DNA of 13,441 nucleotides, from the NCBI GenBank assembly GCA_009918865.1, contig RGCY01000016.1:1-13441 (forward strand). Direction: 5' to 3'. The first letter of the stretch is position 1; every line of letters starts with the position of its first letter. Position numbers and translations under genes: made by a program. Under the pieces are notes generated by a model, which saw only the letters and a list, made by a program, of their open reading frames with translations, made no database searches and was not told where the DNA came from. This document shows, piece by piece, positions 1 to 7,133 of the stretch. Origin of the DNA: Actinomycetota bacterium (GTDB taxonomy: Bacteria > Actinomycetota > Actinomycetes > S36-B12 > UBA5976).

Positions 1-1015
1 CTTGGTTTGGCGTGTCTGGAGTGCCTTCGTAGATGACTTGGGTTGCACCATTTGCAAGTGGGCCGTAGACCACATACGAATGACCTGTAATCCAACCGAT
101 GTCTGCTGTGCACCAATAAACATCTGTGTCGGCTTTAAGGTCAAAGACGGACCAATGGGTGAACGCCGCTTGCGTGAGGTAGCCGCCGCATGTGTGCTTG
201 ATGCCTTTGGGTCTACCCGTCGTGCCGGATGTGTAGAGGATGAACAACGGGTGTTCAGAATCGAAGGCTTCGCAATCATGAAGTGTGGGATGTGAAGCAA
301 CGGCATCGTGCCACCAGATGTCGCGTTCAGTCCATGCCACATCTTGACCGGTGCGACGCACAACCAGAACATGCTTCACTGTTGGGGTGTCTTCAACGGC
401 TTCGTCCACTGCATGTTTCAGCGCGAATGCGGCACCTTTGCGGTAGCCACCATCGGCGGTGATGACCATCACCGCACCAGCATCTTCAATGCGACTACGC
501 AGTGCTTCCGCTGAGAACCCACCAAACACCACCGAATGGATTGCCCCGATGCGTGCGCAGGCGAGCATGGCAACAACTGCTTCAGGAATCAGTGGCATGT
601 AGATTGCAATGCGATCACCGGCCTTGACGCCAAGTGCGGTGAGGGCATGTGCTGCTTGAGAGACGTCGGCCAGCAACTCCGAATAGGAAATGGTGCGGCT
701 ATCCCCTGGCTCACCTTCAAAAATCAGAGCGGTTCGATTGCCAATGCCGGCGGCCACGTGGCGGTCTAAACAGGATTCGGTGACATTCAATTGACCGTCC
801 ACAAACCAACGCGCGAATGGCGCCTTGGACCAATCCAATGTTTGAGTCCACGGCTCACGCCAGGCCAGCCGTTCTGCCTGCTTGTTCCAGAAAGCGAGCC
901 GGTCATCAATGTTGTACGCATTCGCTGAGAGATTCGCTTGTGATGCGAACTCAGCGGTTGGGGCAAAAGCGCGAGTTTCACTGAGTAAGTTCGAGAGTGT
1001 CGCGTTGCTTTCCAT
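1..1015 (-). CDS. acs: Acetyl-CoA synthetase, N-terminal part (runs off the left edge)
   Basis: AMP-forming acetyl-CoA synthetase converts acetate, ATP and CoA to acetyl-CoA through an acetyl-adenylate. I translated the minus strand from the ATG at 1013-1015: about 338 residues are visible of a family length near 650, and the 3' half lies outside the window. The N-terminal Acs domain (residues about 35-90, with an AFWNKQA-like helix and LNVTESCLDRH) is followed by the adenylation domain, including IYMPLIPEAVVAMLACARIG, SVVFGGFSAEAL and the phosphate-binding loop YTSGTTGRPKGIK from Tyr261. DIGWITGHSY near the end is typical of Acs rather than other acyl-CoA ligases. The start is supported by AAGGAG on the minus strand 6 nt upstream of the ATG. 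It is transcribed away from the Fic-like gene. Identification is from family motifs; nothing odd is seen. Confidence 0.96.
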   Translation of the reverse strand, partial: MESNATLSNLLSETRAFAPTAEFASQANLSANAYNIDDRLAFWNKQAERLAWREPWTQTLDWSKAPFARWFVDGQLNVTESCLDRHVAAGIGNRTALIFEGEPGDSRTISYSELLADVSQAAHALTALGVKAGDRIAIYMPLIPEAVVAMLACARIGAIHSVVFGGFSAEALRSRIEDAGAVMVITADGGYRKGAAFALKHAVDEAVEDTPTVKHVLVVRRTGQDVAWTERDIWWHDAVASHPTLHDCEAFDSEHPLFILYTSGTTGRPKGIKHTCGGYLTQAAFTHWSVFDLKADTDVYWCTADIGWITGHSYVVYGPLANGATQVIYEGTPDTPNQ

Positions 1016-1020
1016 CGGAA

Positions 1021-1026
1021 CTCCTT
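1021..1026 (-). promoter_or_regulatory. Ribosome binding site of acs
   Basis: The minus strand reads AAGGAG here, 5 bases (TTCCG) before the ATG at 1015. This is a near-perfect Shine-Dalgarno sequence and fixes the acs start. I see no convincing -10/-35 pair in the rest of the gap at 1027-1136. Confidence 0.8.
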
Positions 1027-1136
1027 GTCGTGCGGCACCAAGGTCTGCCAGCCCTGCCGCAGGTGCAGTGGGCTCGCAGTGCGCGTGCGGACACAGTAGT
1101 GCCGGGAAGTTCTCGCCGGTGCACAAAGATGTGCGA

Positions 1137-1997
1137 GTGGCTTCAACGTGGTTGCACAGAAGTGCGTGGGGCGTAGCCCTTGCGCTCGACGACGTCCGAG
1201 AGGTGTGCGCAACGGCTCAGTCGCACATCGACGAGTTACTTCAGTCTCCGTCGCTGCGACGTCCAGGGCCGCACACTGCCGAAACCGTGAACCGGTTGCG
1301 CGAAACTGCACGAGTTTCTGCAGTTGCGCTTGAAGGAATCCAGATGTCTCTTCCTGCCTATCAAGGTATCCGCGGCGATGGCTCTCCGATTGCGCAGATT
1401 ATTCGCATCACTGAAGCACTGCTGGCTGCTAGCCACGCTGATTCGGATTTATTTATCGCGCAACCTTTGCGTGCGCTTGCGCGATGGCACGTATTAGCAA
1501 CTTCAGCGACTGACATCCCCGATGATGAACGGGGTAGGCCACGCCAAGCACACGCGGAAGTGACAGCAGATCCGTTGAACTCACGCATTGATCCCGCCGA
1601 CGCTGGTGAAACCCTTCAAGCGGTCATGGATTGCGTAACGCGTGCGGACTCATCAGCACTTGCGATTGCGGCTGTTGTGCACGGTCTGATTGCGGCTGGG
1701 CAACCGTTTGCGCAAGCCAATGCCCTACTTGCGCGATGTGCGGCGCGTGCCGTGCTGGTGGCACGCGGCGCGGACCCCGATGGTCTTGTTCCCTTTGAGG
1801 CCGCCATCATCGGCGGCGGCCGCCCGAAGTATGTGAACGAGTTGGCGCAGCTTTGTAATGACCTTGACGGCACTGATGCGTCAAATCGCTGGGCTAGATG
1901 GATTCAGTGGCACAGCACCTGTGTTGCTTTGTCGGCAAAGCACGCTCTCAATGAGCCACCGAACGACTCAGCCAGTGACACGTCGTCGCGCGCGTGA
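1137..1997 (+). CDS. Fic-fold protein with degenerate active site (actinobacterial tad-neighbourhood family)
   Basis: About 286 residues, all-helical in character. It resembles the poorly characterised Fic-like proteins (often mislabelled 'oxidoreductase') that sit between acs and the tad genes in Streptomyces and relatives. Residues 61-67 read SAVALEG, like the inhibitory-helix motif of Fic proteins (S/T-x-x-x-E-G) but with an extra residue. Residues 189-200 read QPFAQANALLAR, matching the Fic core HPFxx(D/E)xNxxxxR except that the catalytic His is Gln. Canonical AMP transfer is therefore unlikely; a binding or regulatory role is my inference. The frame stays open upstream to 882, over acs on the other strand. 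I chose GTG 1137 because it gives the family's usual N-terminus and has a weak AAAGA 7 nt upstream; GTG 1119 and TTG 1152 are alternatives. The last 30 bases overlap the convergent HAD gene. Confidence 0.72.
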   Translation: MASTWLHRSAWGVALALDDVREVCATAQSHIDELLQSPSLRRPGPHTAETVNRLRETARVSAVALEGIQMSLPAYQGIRGDGSPIAQIIRITEALLAASHADSDLFIAQPLRALARWHVLATSATDIPDDERGRPRQAHAEVTADPLNSRIDPADAGETLQAVMDCVTRADSSALAIAAVVHGLIAAGQPFAQANALLARCAARAVLVARGADPDGLVPFEAAIIGGGRPKYVNELAQLCNDLDGTDASNRWARWIQWHSTCVALSAKHALNEPPNDSASDTSSRA

Positions 1998-2798
1998 GCG
2001 CACGACTCTGACCGCCACACCAATGGCAACCACACCAATCGCAACGCGTGTTGCAGTTCTTGCATCAACTTTGCCAAATCGCTCTCGCAATGAAACAGTG
2101 CGATGCCATTTGTGAATCGGCCAATGCCGTTGTTCCGCAAGAGTGCGCAGTAGCGAGTCAGGATTCACAGCGTGTGGATGGCCAACCGCTTCCAGCATCG
2201 GCACATCCGTTGATGAATCGGAATATGCGTGACATTCGTTCAAGTTCCAATTTTGGGTTGCTGCTAAATCGCGCATCGCATCTGCCTTTGCGGAGCCGTA
2301 GGCATAAAACGAAATGCTTCCGGTGTAGCGCCCATCACGAGTTGTGAGTTGTGATGCCACGACGAAGTCAGCACCCAGACGCATGGCGATTGGCTCCACC
2401 ACATCACTCCCTGATGCGCTGATGACCACAATGGCACGCCCGGCTGCTCGATGTTCGTCAATCACATCTGCGGCTTCAGCGTGCACGAGTGGGTCCACCA
2501 CAGTGTCGATTGCTTCGGCAACGATGCGTTGCACAGTTTCAACCGGCCAACCCGTGACAAGCCTGCTCAACTCACGACGCAAGCCTTCAGTTGCGCGCTC
2601 GTTGGCTCCACCAAGGGAGAAAATCAATTGCGCATATGCACTGCGCGCTGCCGAGCGCCTTCCCATGAGCCCACCGCGGTAGAACGGGCGAGCGAAGGCC
2701 AGACTCGAAGACTGCGCCAGCAACGTCTTGTCTAAATCAAAAAAAGCAGCACCTGTCCAGCCGCCATTCGGCGGCGTCGTAAGTGCGACTTCATTCAT
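1968..2798 (-). CDS. HAD-superfamily (subclass IB, SerB-like) phosphatase with C-terminal membrane segment
   Basis: 276 residues. Haloacid-dehalogenase phosphatases hydrolyse phosphomonoesters through an aspartyl-phosphate. All four motifs are present: motif I FDLDKT with nucleophile Asp21 and acid/base Asp23; motif II VVISASGS with Ser127; motif III Lys171; motif IV YSDSSTDVPML with Asp194 and Asp198 for Mg2+. The helical cap (about 30-110) is of the IB type, as in SerB and the actinobacterial Rv3661-like family. The substrate cannot be read from the sequence. Residues about 250-266 are hydrophobic and are followed by an Arg-rich tail (RSRARRR), suggesting a membrane anchor with its catalytic domain in the cytoplasm. 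The ATG at 2798 is the first possible start, because an in-frame TAG lies 9 nt further upstream; no clear Shine-Dalgarno is seen, so the mRNA may be leaderless. It is divergent from the tad operon. Confidence 0.9.
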   Translation of the reverse strand: MNEVALTTPPNGGWTGAAFFDLDKTLLAQSSSLAFARPFYRGGLMGRRSAARSAYAQLIFSLGGANERATEGLRRELSRLVTGWPVETVQRIVAEAIDTVVDPLVHAEAADVIDEHRAAGRAIVVISASGSDVVEPIAMRLGADFVVASQLTTRDGRYTGSISFYAYGSAKADAMRDLAATQNWNLNECHAYSDSSTDVPMLEAVGHPHAVNPDSLLRTLAEQRHWPIHKWHRTVSLRERFGKVDARTATRVAIGVVAIGVAVRVVRSRARRRVTG

Positions 2799-2886
2799 GT
2801 GCCAAGGCTACGGGAGAGTTCCTGGGAACTGACGGTCGCTTTACGCAAATCGCAATGCGGTGATGGTCACTTTCACCAACAATTCA

Positions 2887-2906
2887 TGTGGGCACAGGGG
2901 CCCACA
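2887..2906. repeat. Inverted repeat in the divergent HAD/tad intergenic region
   Basis: TGTGGGC (2887-2893) and GCCCACA (2900-2906) form a perfect 7-bp inverted repeat around a 6-base loop, within the 225-bp gap (2799-3023) between the HAD gene and ssd. It could be an operator or a leader hairpin; the sequence alone does not decide. No clear promoter consensus is visible elsewhere in the gap. Confidence 0.5.
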
Positions 2907-3023
2907 GCCGGTTCCATAAGTGTGAAACCTGTCGGCAGATTTCTGTCTTTGCAGATTTCCCCAACCATTCACATGAGACGGCTACGCACAGAGAGGTTCG
3001 TGGCGCGGAGATTTGTCAAAACG

Positions 3024-4163
3024 ATGCGATTGCGTTGGCTCGTGAATGCCACCGGCCACGAGATTGCCGTCCTGAGCGACGACATTCACGCAGTTGCCAA
3101 GTTCGCCGATTCAGAACGCTTTAGCGCAGTCCACGTCGTGCGAACTGAACAAGTGCTGTTCGGGGCTCTCGTTGGCGTGAAGATGATTATTCGGGATAGC
3201 GCGACATCGTCGGTGCCTGTGCTGTTGCCAAGTGACGCGGCTGTGCACGACGTGGAAGATGTGGATGCTGCCGTCGATGTGGCTTCCGCGCTGCTGTCCG
3301 CATCCCAACAACCAGGTGCAGGTCCGGTTATCGCTGTGATGAATGCCGTCGGTGGTTCAGGTGCATCCGCGCTGGCATGGCTGATTTCAGCGCACTATGC
3401 CTTGACCAGCACAACCGTGTTGGTTGATGCCGACGACCGTAGCCCAGGGCTCGATCTTTGGACATGCCACGAACGAGCAGCAGCGGTACGTTGGAATGAA
3501 CTGCACGATGTCACGTCTGCAGTGCACCCGAGCCGCTTGTGGGATTGCCTCATTCATGTGACGCCCACGCTTCGTCTACTCAGTCATGGTCGAAGTGCGG
3601 TGAACCCTTCGTCTTCGGCAGCATCAATTGTCTTGAGTGCACTTGAGCCACATGCCGTCGTGGTCGACCTTTCCTCAACGCGTAGCAGCGAGCTGAAGAG
3701 CCACGTTCTTGAACGAGCCAATCTCGTCATCATCATCTCAACAGCCAGTGTCTCGGGATGTGCCGCAGCACAGTCAGCAATCACCCGACTTACCCGAGAA
3801 GGCGAGTCCGAAACAAGGCGCATTGTGTGCGCGCTGCGCACCACGCGATTCGGTGTCTCCATGGCGGCGGCACGGTCTGTGATTTCAGTGCCGGTGATTT
3901 CACTGCCAGAGGATGTGCGGATGCTGCGCGCTTTACGCGAGCGCCAGTTCAATTCGCTGCCGAACAGACGTTGGAAGGCATTGACGCACGTGCTGCCGGC
4001 ACCACGTTCGCATGCACGTCCCCTGAGCAACCCGGTGCGCAGATTGACGCCGACCACACTGGCAGAACCGGCAAGTAGCGAGCAGTTTCGAATGGGCGTC
4101 AAAGCCAGCCGCCTGCATGTTTTGGCCATCTCGCGGCTGCGAGCATTCACGAGTGGTCGCTGA
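3024..4163 (+). CDS. ssd: Septum site-determining protein Ssd / TadZ-CpaE-like ATPase
   Basis: About 379 residues, MinD/ParA-related. In actinobacteria this protein precedes tadA and is thought to localise the Tad machinery; the Mycobacterium tuberculosis homologue (Rv3660c) affects septation. Residues about 1-85 resemble a degenerate receiver-like domain. The ATPase-like domain begins with VIAVMNAVGGSGASALA: the deviant Walker A loop is at 110-116 and lacks the usual Lys and the final Ser/Thr. It continues with a VDADDRSPGLDL switch (Asp135, Asp137) and VVVDLSS (Walker B-like). The C-terminal tail (about 300-379) is basic. I chose ATG 3024, which begins MRLRWLV, with GGAG 13 nt upstream. The frame is open back to 2799, and ATG 2973 and GTG 3000 are alternatives. 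The stop TGA shares its A with the tadA ATG, so translation is probably coupled. First gene of the tad operon. Confidence 0.82.
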   Translation: MRLRWLVNATGHEIAVLSDDIHAVAKFADSERFSAVHVVRTEQVLFGALVGVKMIIRDSATSSVPVLLPSDAAVHDVEDVDAAVDVASALLSASQQPGAGPVIAVMNAVGGSGASALAWLISAHYALTSTTVLVDADDRSPGLDLWTCHERAAAVRWNELHDVTSAVHPSRLWDCLIHVTPTLRLLSHGRSAVNPSSSAASIVLSALEPHAVVVDLSSTRSSELKSHVLERANLVIIISTASVSGCAAAQSAITRLTREGESETRRIVCALRTTRFGVSMAAARSVISVPVISLPEDVRMLRALRERQFNSLPNRRWKALTHVLPAPRSHARPLSNPVRRLTPTTLAEPASSEQFRMGVKASRLHVLAISRLRAFTSGR

Positions 4164-5287
4164 TGAACGTCGATATTCCTGCATTGGTCACCACCGTTCG
4201 TACGCATCTAGCCAGCGCATCAGAGCCCGTTTCCCATGACGATGTGGCGACCGCGCTCGCAGCGTCGCCAGTGGTGGTTCCACAACGTGAATGGGATGAC
4301 GTTGTGCTGCAGGTGTATGACCATGTTGTTGGCTCCGGGCCACTTGGGCCGCTGTTGAGAGACCCTCAGGTGACAGACGTCTTTGTCAATCGTCCGGATG
4401 AAGTGTGGGTTGACCGAGGATTGGGTTTGGTTAGAGCACATGTGAATTTCGTTGATGAATCCGCCGTGAGGGAATGTGCACGAAGGTTGGCAGCGTCAGC
4501 CGGCCGACCACTCGATGATGCCCACCCTTGCGTAGATGCAGTCCTTCCCGGTGGCCAACGTCTGCACGCAGTGGTGCCGCCGCTTGCCACCGCTGGGACG
4601 GCCATCTCCATCCGATGTTTCGGCGGCGGTCAACTGACTTTGTCTGACTTGCATGCTCGCAATATGTTCGACGCGCAGATTCACGAGTTGCTTCGGCACC
4701 TGGTGGCTCAGCGCCATTCATTGCTCGTCACCGGCGGCACAGGAAGTGGCAAGACCACACTGGTCCGGGCCCTCATAAGTGAATGCGATGTGCGAGATCG
4801 CATCGTGATTATTGAAGACACTGCGGAACTCAAACCAATGCATCCACATGTCGTCTCTCTACAGGCTCGCGGCAGTGGAGGTGTGAGTGAAGTTGGGCTT
4901 TCGCATTTGGTTCGCCAATCACTTCGGATGAGACCCGATCGCATCGTGGTTGGTGAAGTTCGCGGTGAGGAGGTAGTGGACCTATTGATGGCGTTGAACA
5001 CGGGACATCATGGAGCATTCTCCACTTTGCATGCCAATGGTCCTGCCGAGGTTTTGTCTCGAGTGGCCTTGCTCGCCGCGAGCACCGGCATCCATCCTTC
5101 GGCCCTGCGTATTGCAATTGCACGCGGCATCCATGTGGTTATCCATGTTGACCGTCATCCGGATAGACACATCTCCCACATAAGTGTCATTGACCACTCT
5201 CACGAGCACCTTGTGAGGTCTGCATGGTCAATCGCGGACGGAACTGATGCGAGCGCCATGGCTCAACTGCAGCAGTTGCGACCATGA
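4163..5287 (+). CDS. tadA: TadA/CpaF-family secretion ATPase
   Basis: 374 residues, the usual length for actinobacterial TadA. This cytoplasmic hexameric ATPase powers assembly of Tad/Flp pili. The N-terminal domain (about 1-150, including PLLRDPQVTDVFVNRPDEVWVDRG) is typical of CpaF. Walker A is GGTGSGKTT at 191-199. The Asp box is IVIIEDTAEL. The Walker B region is RIVVGEVRGEE, with Glu265 as presumed catalytic base. The His box is TGHHGAFSTLHAN, with His282, His283 and His290. All catalytic motifs are intact, so an active enzyme is expected. The ATG overlaps the ssd stop by one base, and the last four bases (ATGA) contain the start of tadB, so ssd, tadA and tadB are probably translated as a coupled unit. 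Confidence 0.96.
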   Translation: MNVDIPALVTTVRTHLASASEPVSHDDVATALAASPVVVPQREWDDVVLQVYDHVVGSGPLGPLLRDPQVTDVFVNRPDEVWVDRGLGLVRAHVNFVDESAVRECARRLAASAGRPLDDAHPCVDAVLPGGQRLHAVVPPLATAGTAISIRCFGGGQLTLSDLHARNMFDAQIHELLRHLVAQRHSLLVTGGTGSGKTTLVRALISECDVRDRIVIIEDTAELKPMHPHVVSLQARGSGGVSEVGLSHLVRQSLRMRPDRIVVGEVRGEEVVDLLMALNTGHHGAFSTLHANGPAEVLSRVALLAASTGIHPSALRIAIARGIHVVIHVDRHPDRHISHISVIDHSHEHLVRSAWSIADGTDASAMAQLQQLRP

Positions 5288-5967
5288 ACTTTCCAGGGAA
5301 CTTCGAGCAGATTCCATTGTTGCGCTGGTTGCTTCGGCGTCACATCAATATGCGAATTCGTGCGCTTGAGATCACGCAGTTTGTGCAGTTCATTGATATT
5401 TTGCACGTTCGTTGCCTCAGCGCAGCCGAGCCCGAAGCAGCATTGAGGGCAGCACTGGCTGGAGTTAGCGCACTCTGGGGGCGCGAAGCGCTCGTCGCAG
5501 CGCAGTCTGGCGCTAATCCTTGGCTAACCATCTCGGCGGTTACTCACGCAGACGCGGTCCAAGAAAGTTGTCTCATTCTTGATGTGGGTTGGCGGTCGTC
5601 ATTGCACAACGGTGCATCGCTCGCACCAATGCTTAGCCATGTTCGGATGCTCTTTCGTGACCGGCTTGAGACTGACGCCCTGATTCGCGAAGAAACAGCG
5701 TCACTCATCATGAGCGCACGATTGCTCACAGGATTACCCCTACTCTCGATCCCTCTCGGCGCGCTCATCGGCGCGAATCCGCTGCAGTGGTTGGTTAGCT
5801 CGCCGCTTGGGTGTGTGGTGCTGTTCATAGGCGTGGCATTGAATGTCGCGTCTTGGCTCGTGACGCGGCGCATCTTGCGGCGTGCGACCCGTCGCGATGC
5901 GCAAGGTGAGTCTGTTGCCACTTGTGCAGCACCTTGCGATGGCTGTTCGCGACATCGCATCACTTGA
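5284..5967 (+). CDS. tadB: TadB-like type II secretion F-domain membrane protein
   Basis: 227 residues. TadB is half of the inner-membrane platform that TadA acts on. The F-domain is recognisable at about 28-150 (EITQFVQFIDILHVR, then GASLAPMLSHVRMLFRDRLETD), followed by two hydrophobic segments at about 148-163 and 176-193 and a basic RRILRRATRR stretch. I see no clear N-terminal membrane helices, which fuller TadB proteins carry. It starts inside the ATGA overlap with tadA. The last 24 codons overlap tadC in another frame and encode an unusual Cys-containing tail (CAAPCDGC) that may only reflect that overlap. TadB and TadC assignments rest on order and the F-domain; the overall match is divergent. 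Confidence 0.82.
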   Translation: MNFPGNFEQIPLLRWLLRRHINMRIRALEITQFVQFIDILHVRCLSAAEPEAALRAALAGVSALWGREALVAAQSGANPWLTISAVTHADAVQESCLILDVGWRSSLHNGASLAPMLSHVRMLFRDRLETDALIREETASLIMSARLLTGLPLLSIPLGALIGANPLQWLVSSPLGCVVLFIGVALNVASWLVTRRILRRATRRDAQGESVATCAAPCDGCSRHRIT

Positions 5968-6307
5968 CACCACCGGCACCTTGCGAGCGGTTGCTTCAGC
6001 ATTGGATGTCGGCGCGCCAATTGAGCAGGCATGGCAGCGAGCTGCCATGGACGCTGCATGGGTTTCAATGAGTCAAGCAATGTCGAATATGGCGAGCACG
6101 GGCCAGCTATTACCGGACTTGCTCACAATGGTCTCGCGCGATGCCGCACAGCAGATTCGAGCGCGCGTGCGCGAGCGTGTACGTCGAGCGGCTGTGCTGA
6201 TTTTGATTCCAACCGGGCTCATGGCGCTACCGGCCTTCATGGTGCTGACAGTTGTGCCGCTGGTTGCTGGGCACTTTGCACATGTGCCGTGGCTGTCATC
6301 TCGGTGA
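5897..6307 (+). CDS. tadC: TadC-like type II secretion F-domain membrane protein
   Basis: About 136 residues from ATG 5897; GTG 5882 (141 residues) is the other likely start. No Shine-Dalgarno is obvious for either. It has a second F-domain half: VGAPIEQAWQRA (about 38-49), TGQLLPDLL (about 68-76), a basic RARVRERVRRAA stretch, then a membrane segment at about 98-125 ending LTVVPLVAGHF, as TadC proteins do. It is expected to pair with TadB as the platform under the pilus. It is shorter than Mycobacterium Rv3657c (about 190 residues). From 5897 it overlaps tadB by 71 bases, which suggests coupled translation or an error in the end of tadB. A 121-bp gap with a hairpin separates it from the pilin gene. 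Confidence 0.78.
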   Translation: MRKVSLLPLVQHLAMAVRDIASLDTTGTLRAVASALDVGAPIEQAWQRAAMDAAWVSMSQAMSNMASTGQLLPDLLTMVSRDAAQQIRARVRERVRRAAVLILIPTGLMALPAFMVLTVVPLVAGHFAHVPWLSSR

Positions 6308-6389
6308 ACAGCGCAGTCATTCAGTGCACTCTCCACAGGTGAAGGAGTTAGCGAGCCTGCCTTAACACGAAGTCACGAAAGTTCGCTCG

Positions 6390-6406
6390 CGCCGCATCCG
6401 GCGGCG
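6390..6406 (+). repeat. Hairpin just upstream of the pilin-like gene
   Basis: CGCCGC (6390-6395), loop ATCCG, GCGGCG (6401-6406): a perfect 6-bp GC stem without a T run. It lies between tadC and the DUF4244 gene, 13 bases before that gene's ribosome binding site. It may stabilise or tune the pilin mRNA, or partly terminate transcription. Confidence 0.45.
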
Positions 6407-6428
6407 TCACCTTGGAAATGAGGTCAAC

Positions 6429-6632
6429 ATGAACAACGTGATGTTCGTTCGTAATCTCTTCAACCGTATACGTCACGATGAACGTGGACTCAGCACCGCT
6501 GAGTACGCGGTGGGCACCTGTGCAGTGACGGGGCTTGCGGGCCTGCTCTTGAAACTTCTCACAGGTCAAGACATGATCAATCTCATCTGGAAAATCATCA
6601 TGCACGCGTTTACCAAGATTTTCGGATTCTGA
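6429..6632 (+). CDS. DUF4244 pilin-like peptide (probable Flp-type prepilin)
   Basis: 67 residues, typical of the small DUF4244 proteins in actinobacterial tad operons. A short basic leader (about 1-20, with Arg8, Arg13, Arg15 and Arg19) ends in ERG, followed by LSTAEYAVGT. Cleavage after Gly20 by a prepilin peptidase would leave Glu25 and Tyr26 at positions +5 and +6, the classic Flp/type IV pilin arrangement. A hydrophobic segment follows (about 27-45, GTCAVTGLAGLLLKLL). This is the best candidate for the major pilin subunit. No prepilin peptidase gene is in the window. GAGG at 6420-6423 lies 5 nt before the ATG and supports the start. The stop is 2 nt before the tadE start. Confidence 0.92.
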   Translation: MNNVMFVRNLFNRIRHDERGLSTAEYAVGTCAVTGLAGLLLKLLTGQDMINLIWKIIMHAFTKIFGF

Positions 6633-6634
6633 GA

Positions 6635-7006
6635 TTGTTCAAGAAACTTCTTGGCGACCGTGGGTGGGCTAGCGCGGAATTGGCGTTACTCACTCCGGCG
6701 TTGGTGTTTCTAGCGTGCGTGCTCGGTGCGGTCGTCGCGATTGCTGGCGACCGCGCCCAGCTCGTGCTCGCAGCACACAATGGCGTGTTGGCGGCGATGC
6801 GCAGTGAAACCGAGGAGTCAGTCCGCGCCACCGCAGCGCTGACATTGAGTTCGGTGAAGGTGTTGAACGTGCATGTCAACAGGTCGACACATGGCGCGAT
6901 GGCCACAGTGACAGTATGTGTTGAAGCGAAGCGTCCCCTTCCACAACCCTTAGCCGCATTAGCGATGGCATGGCATGAATGTGCAACATCGGTCATGGAA
7001 CCGTGA
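6635..7006 (+). CDS. tadE: TadE-family pseudopilin
   Basis: 123 residues, starting at TTG 6635, two bases after the pilin stop; the start needs translational coupling, because no ribosome site is clear. The N-terminus reads MFKKLLGDRGWASAELALLTPALVF: a short basic leader, a prepilin-peptidase-like site after Gly10 with Glu15 at +5, then a membrane helix (about 16-40). A soluble periplasmic part follows, ending MAWHECATSVMEP. TadE proteins are minor pseudopilins thought to help assembly of the Flp pilus. The length matches Rv3655c-type homologues. Confidence 0.88.
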   Translation: MFKKLLGDRGWASAELALLTPALVFLACVLGAVVAIAGDRAQLVLAAHNGVLAAMRSETEESVRATAALTLSSVKVLNVHVNRSTHGAMATVTVCVEAKRPLPQPLAALAMAWHECATSVMEP

Positions 7007-7122
7007 AGTACGCACTGTGCATGTGCCGCTTGCCACATCTGGGGCGGCAAGTGCGGTGTCAGTCATGGTGTTGACGGGAAATTCACCTCTGCTTGCTACT
7101 TGGCGCGAGCGCCTGCCACTGC

Positions 7123-7129
7123 AAAGGGG
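7123..7129 (+). promoter_or_regulatory. Ribosome binding site that sets the start of the TadE-like gene
   Basis: AAAGGGG lies 4-6 bases before GTG 7134. It favours that start over ATG 6975, which is in the same frame but overlaps tadE by 32 bases and has no such site. Confidence 0.65.
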
Positions 7130-7133
7130 CAGC

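Noticed and set aside
882..1136. Open frame continuing upstream of the Fic-like gene over the acs start
   Set aside because: It overlaps the acs coding sequence and its ribosome site on the other strand, and the translated residues have no family likeness; the homologous part begins near 1137.
787..1311. Minus-strand open frame of 174 codons
   Set aside because: Overlaps acs on the same strand in a different frame; the acs frame matches the family throughout.
2799..3023. Open frame upstream of ssd in the same frame
   Set aside because: No likely start with a ribosome site and no resemblance to Ssd N-termini; it begins right at the start of the divergent HAD gene, so it is probably the intergenic promoter region.
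3584..4207. Minus-strand open frame of 207 codons opposite ssd
   Set aside because: Ser/Arg-rich translation typical of an antisense shadow, fully covered by ssd and the start of tadA.
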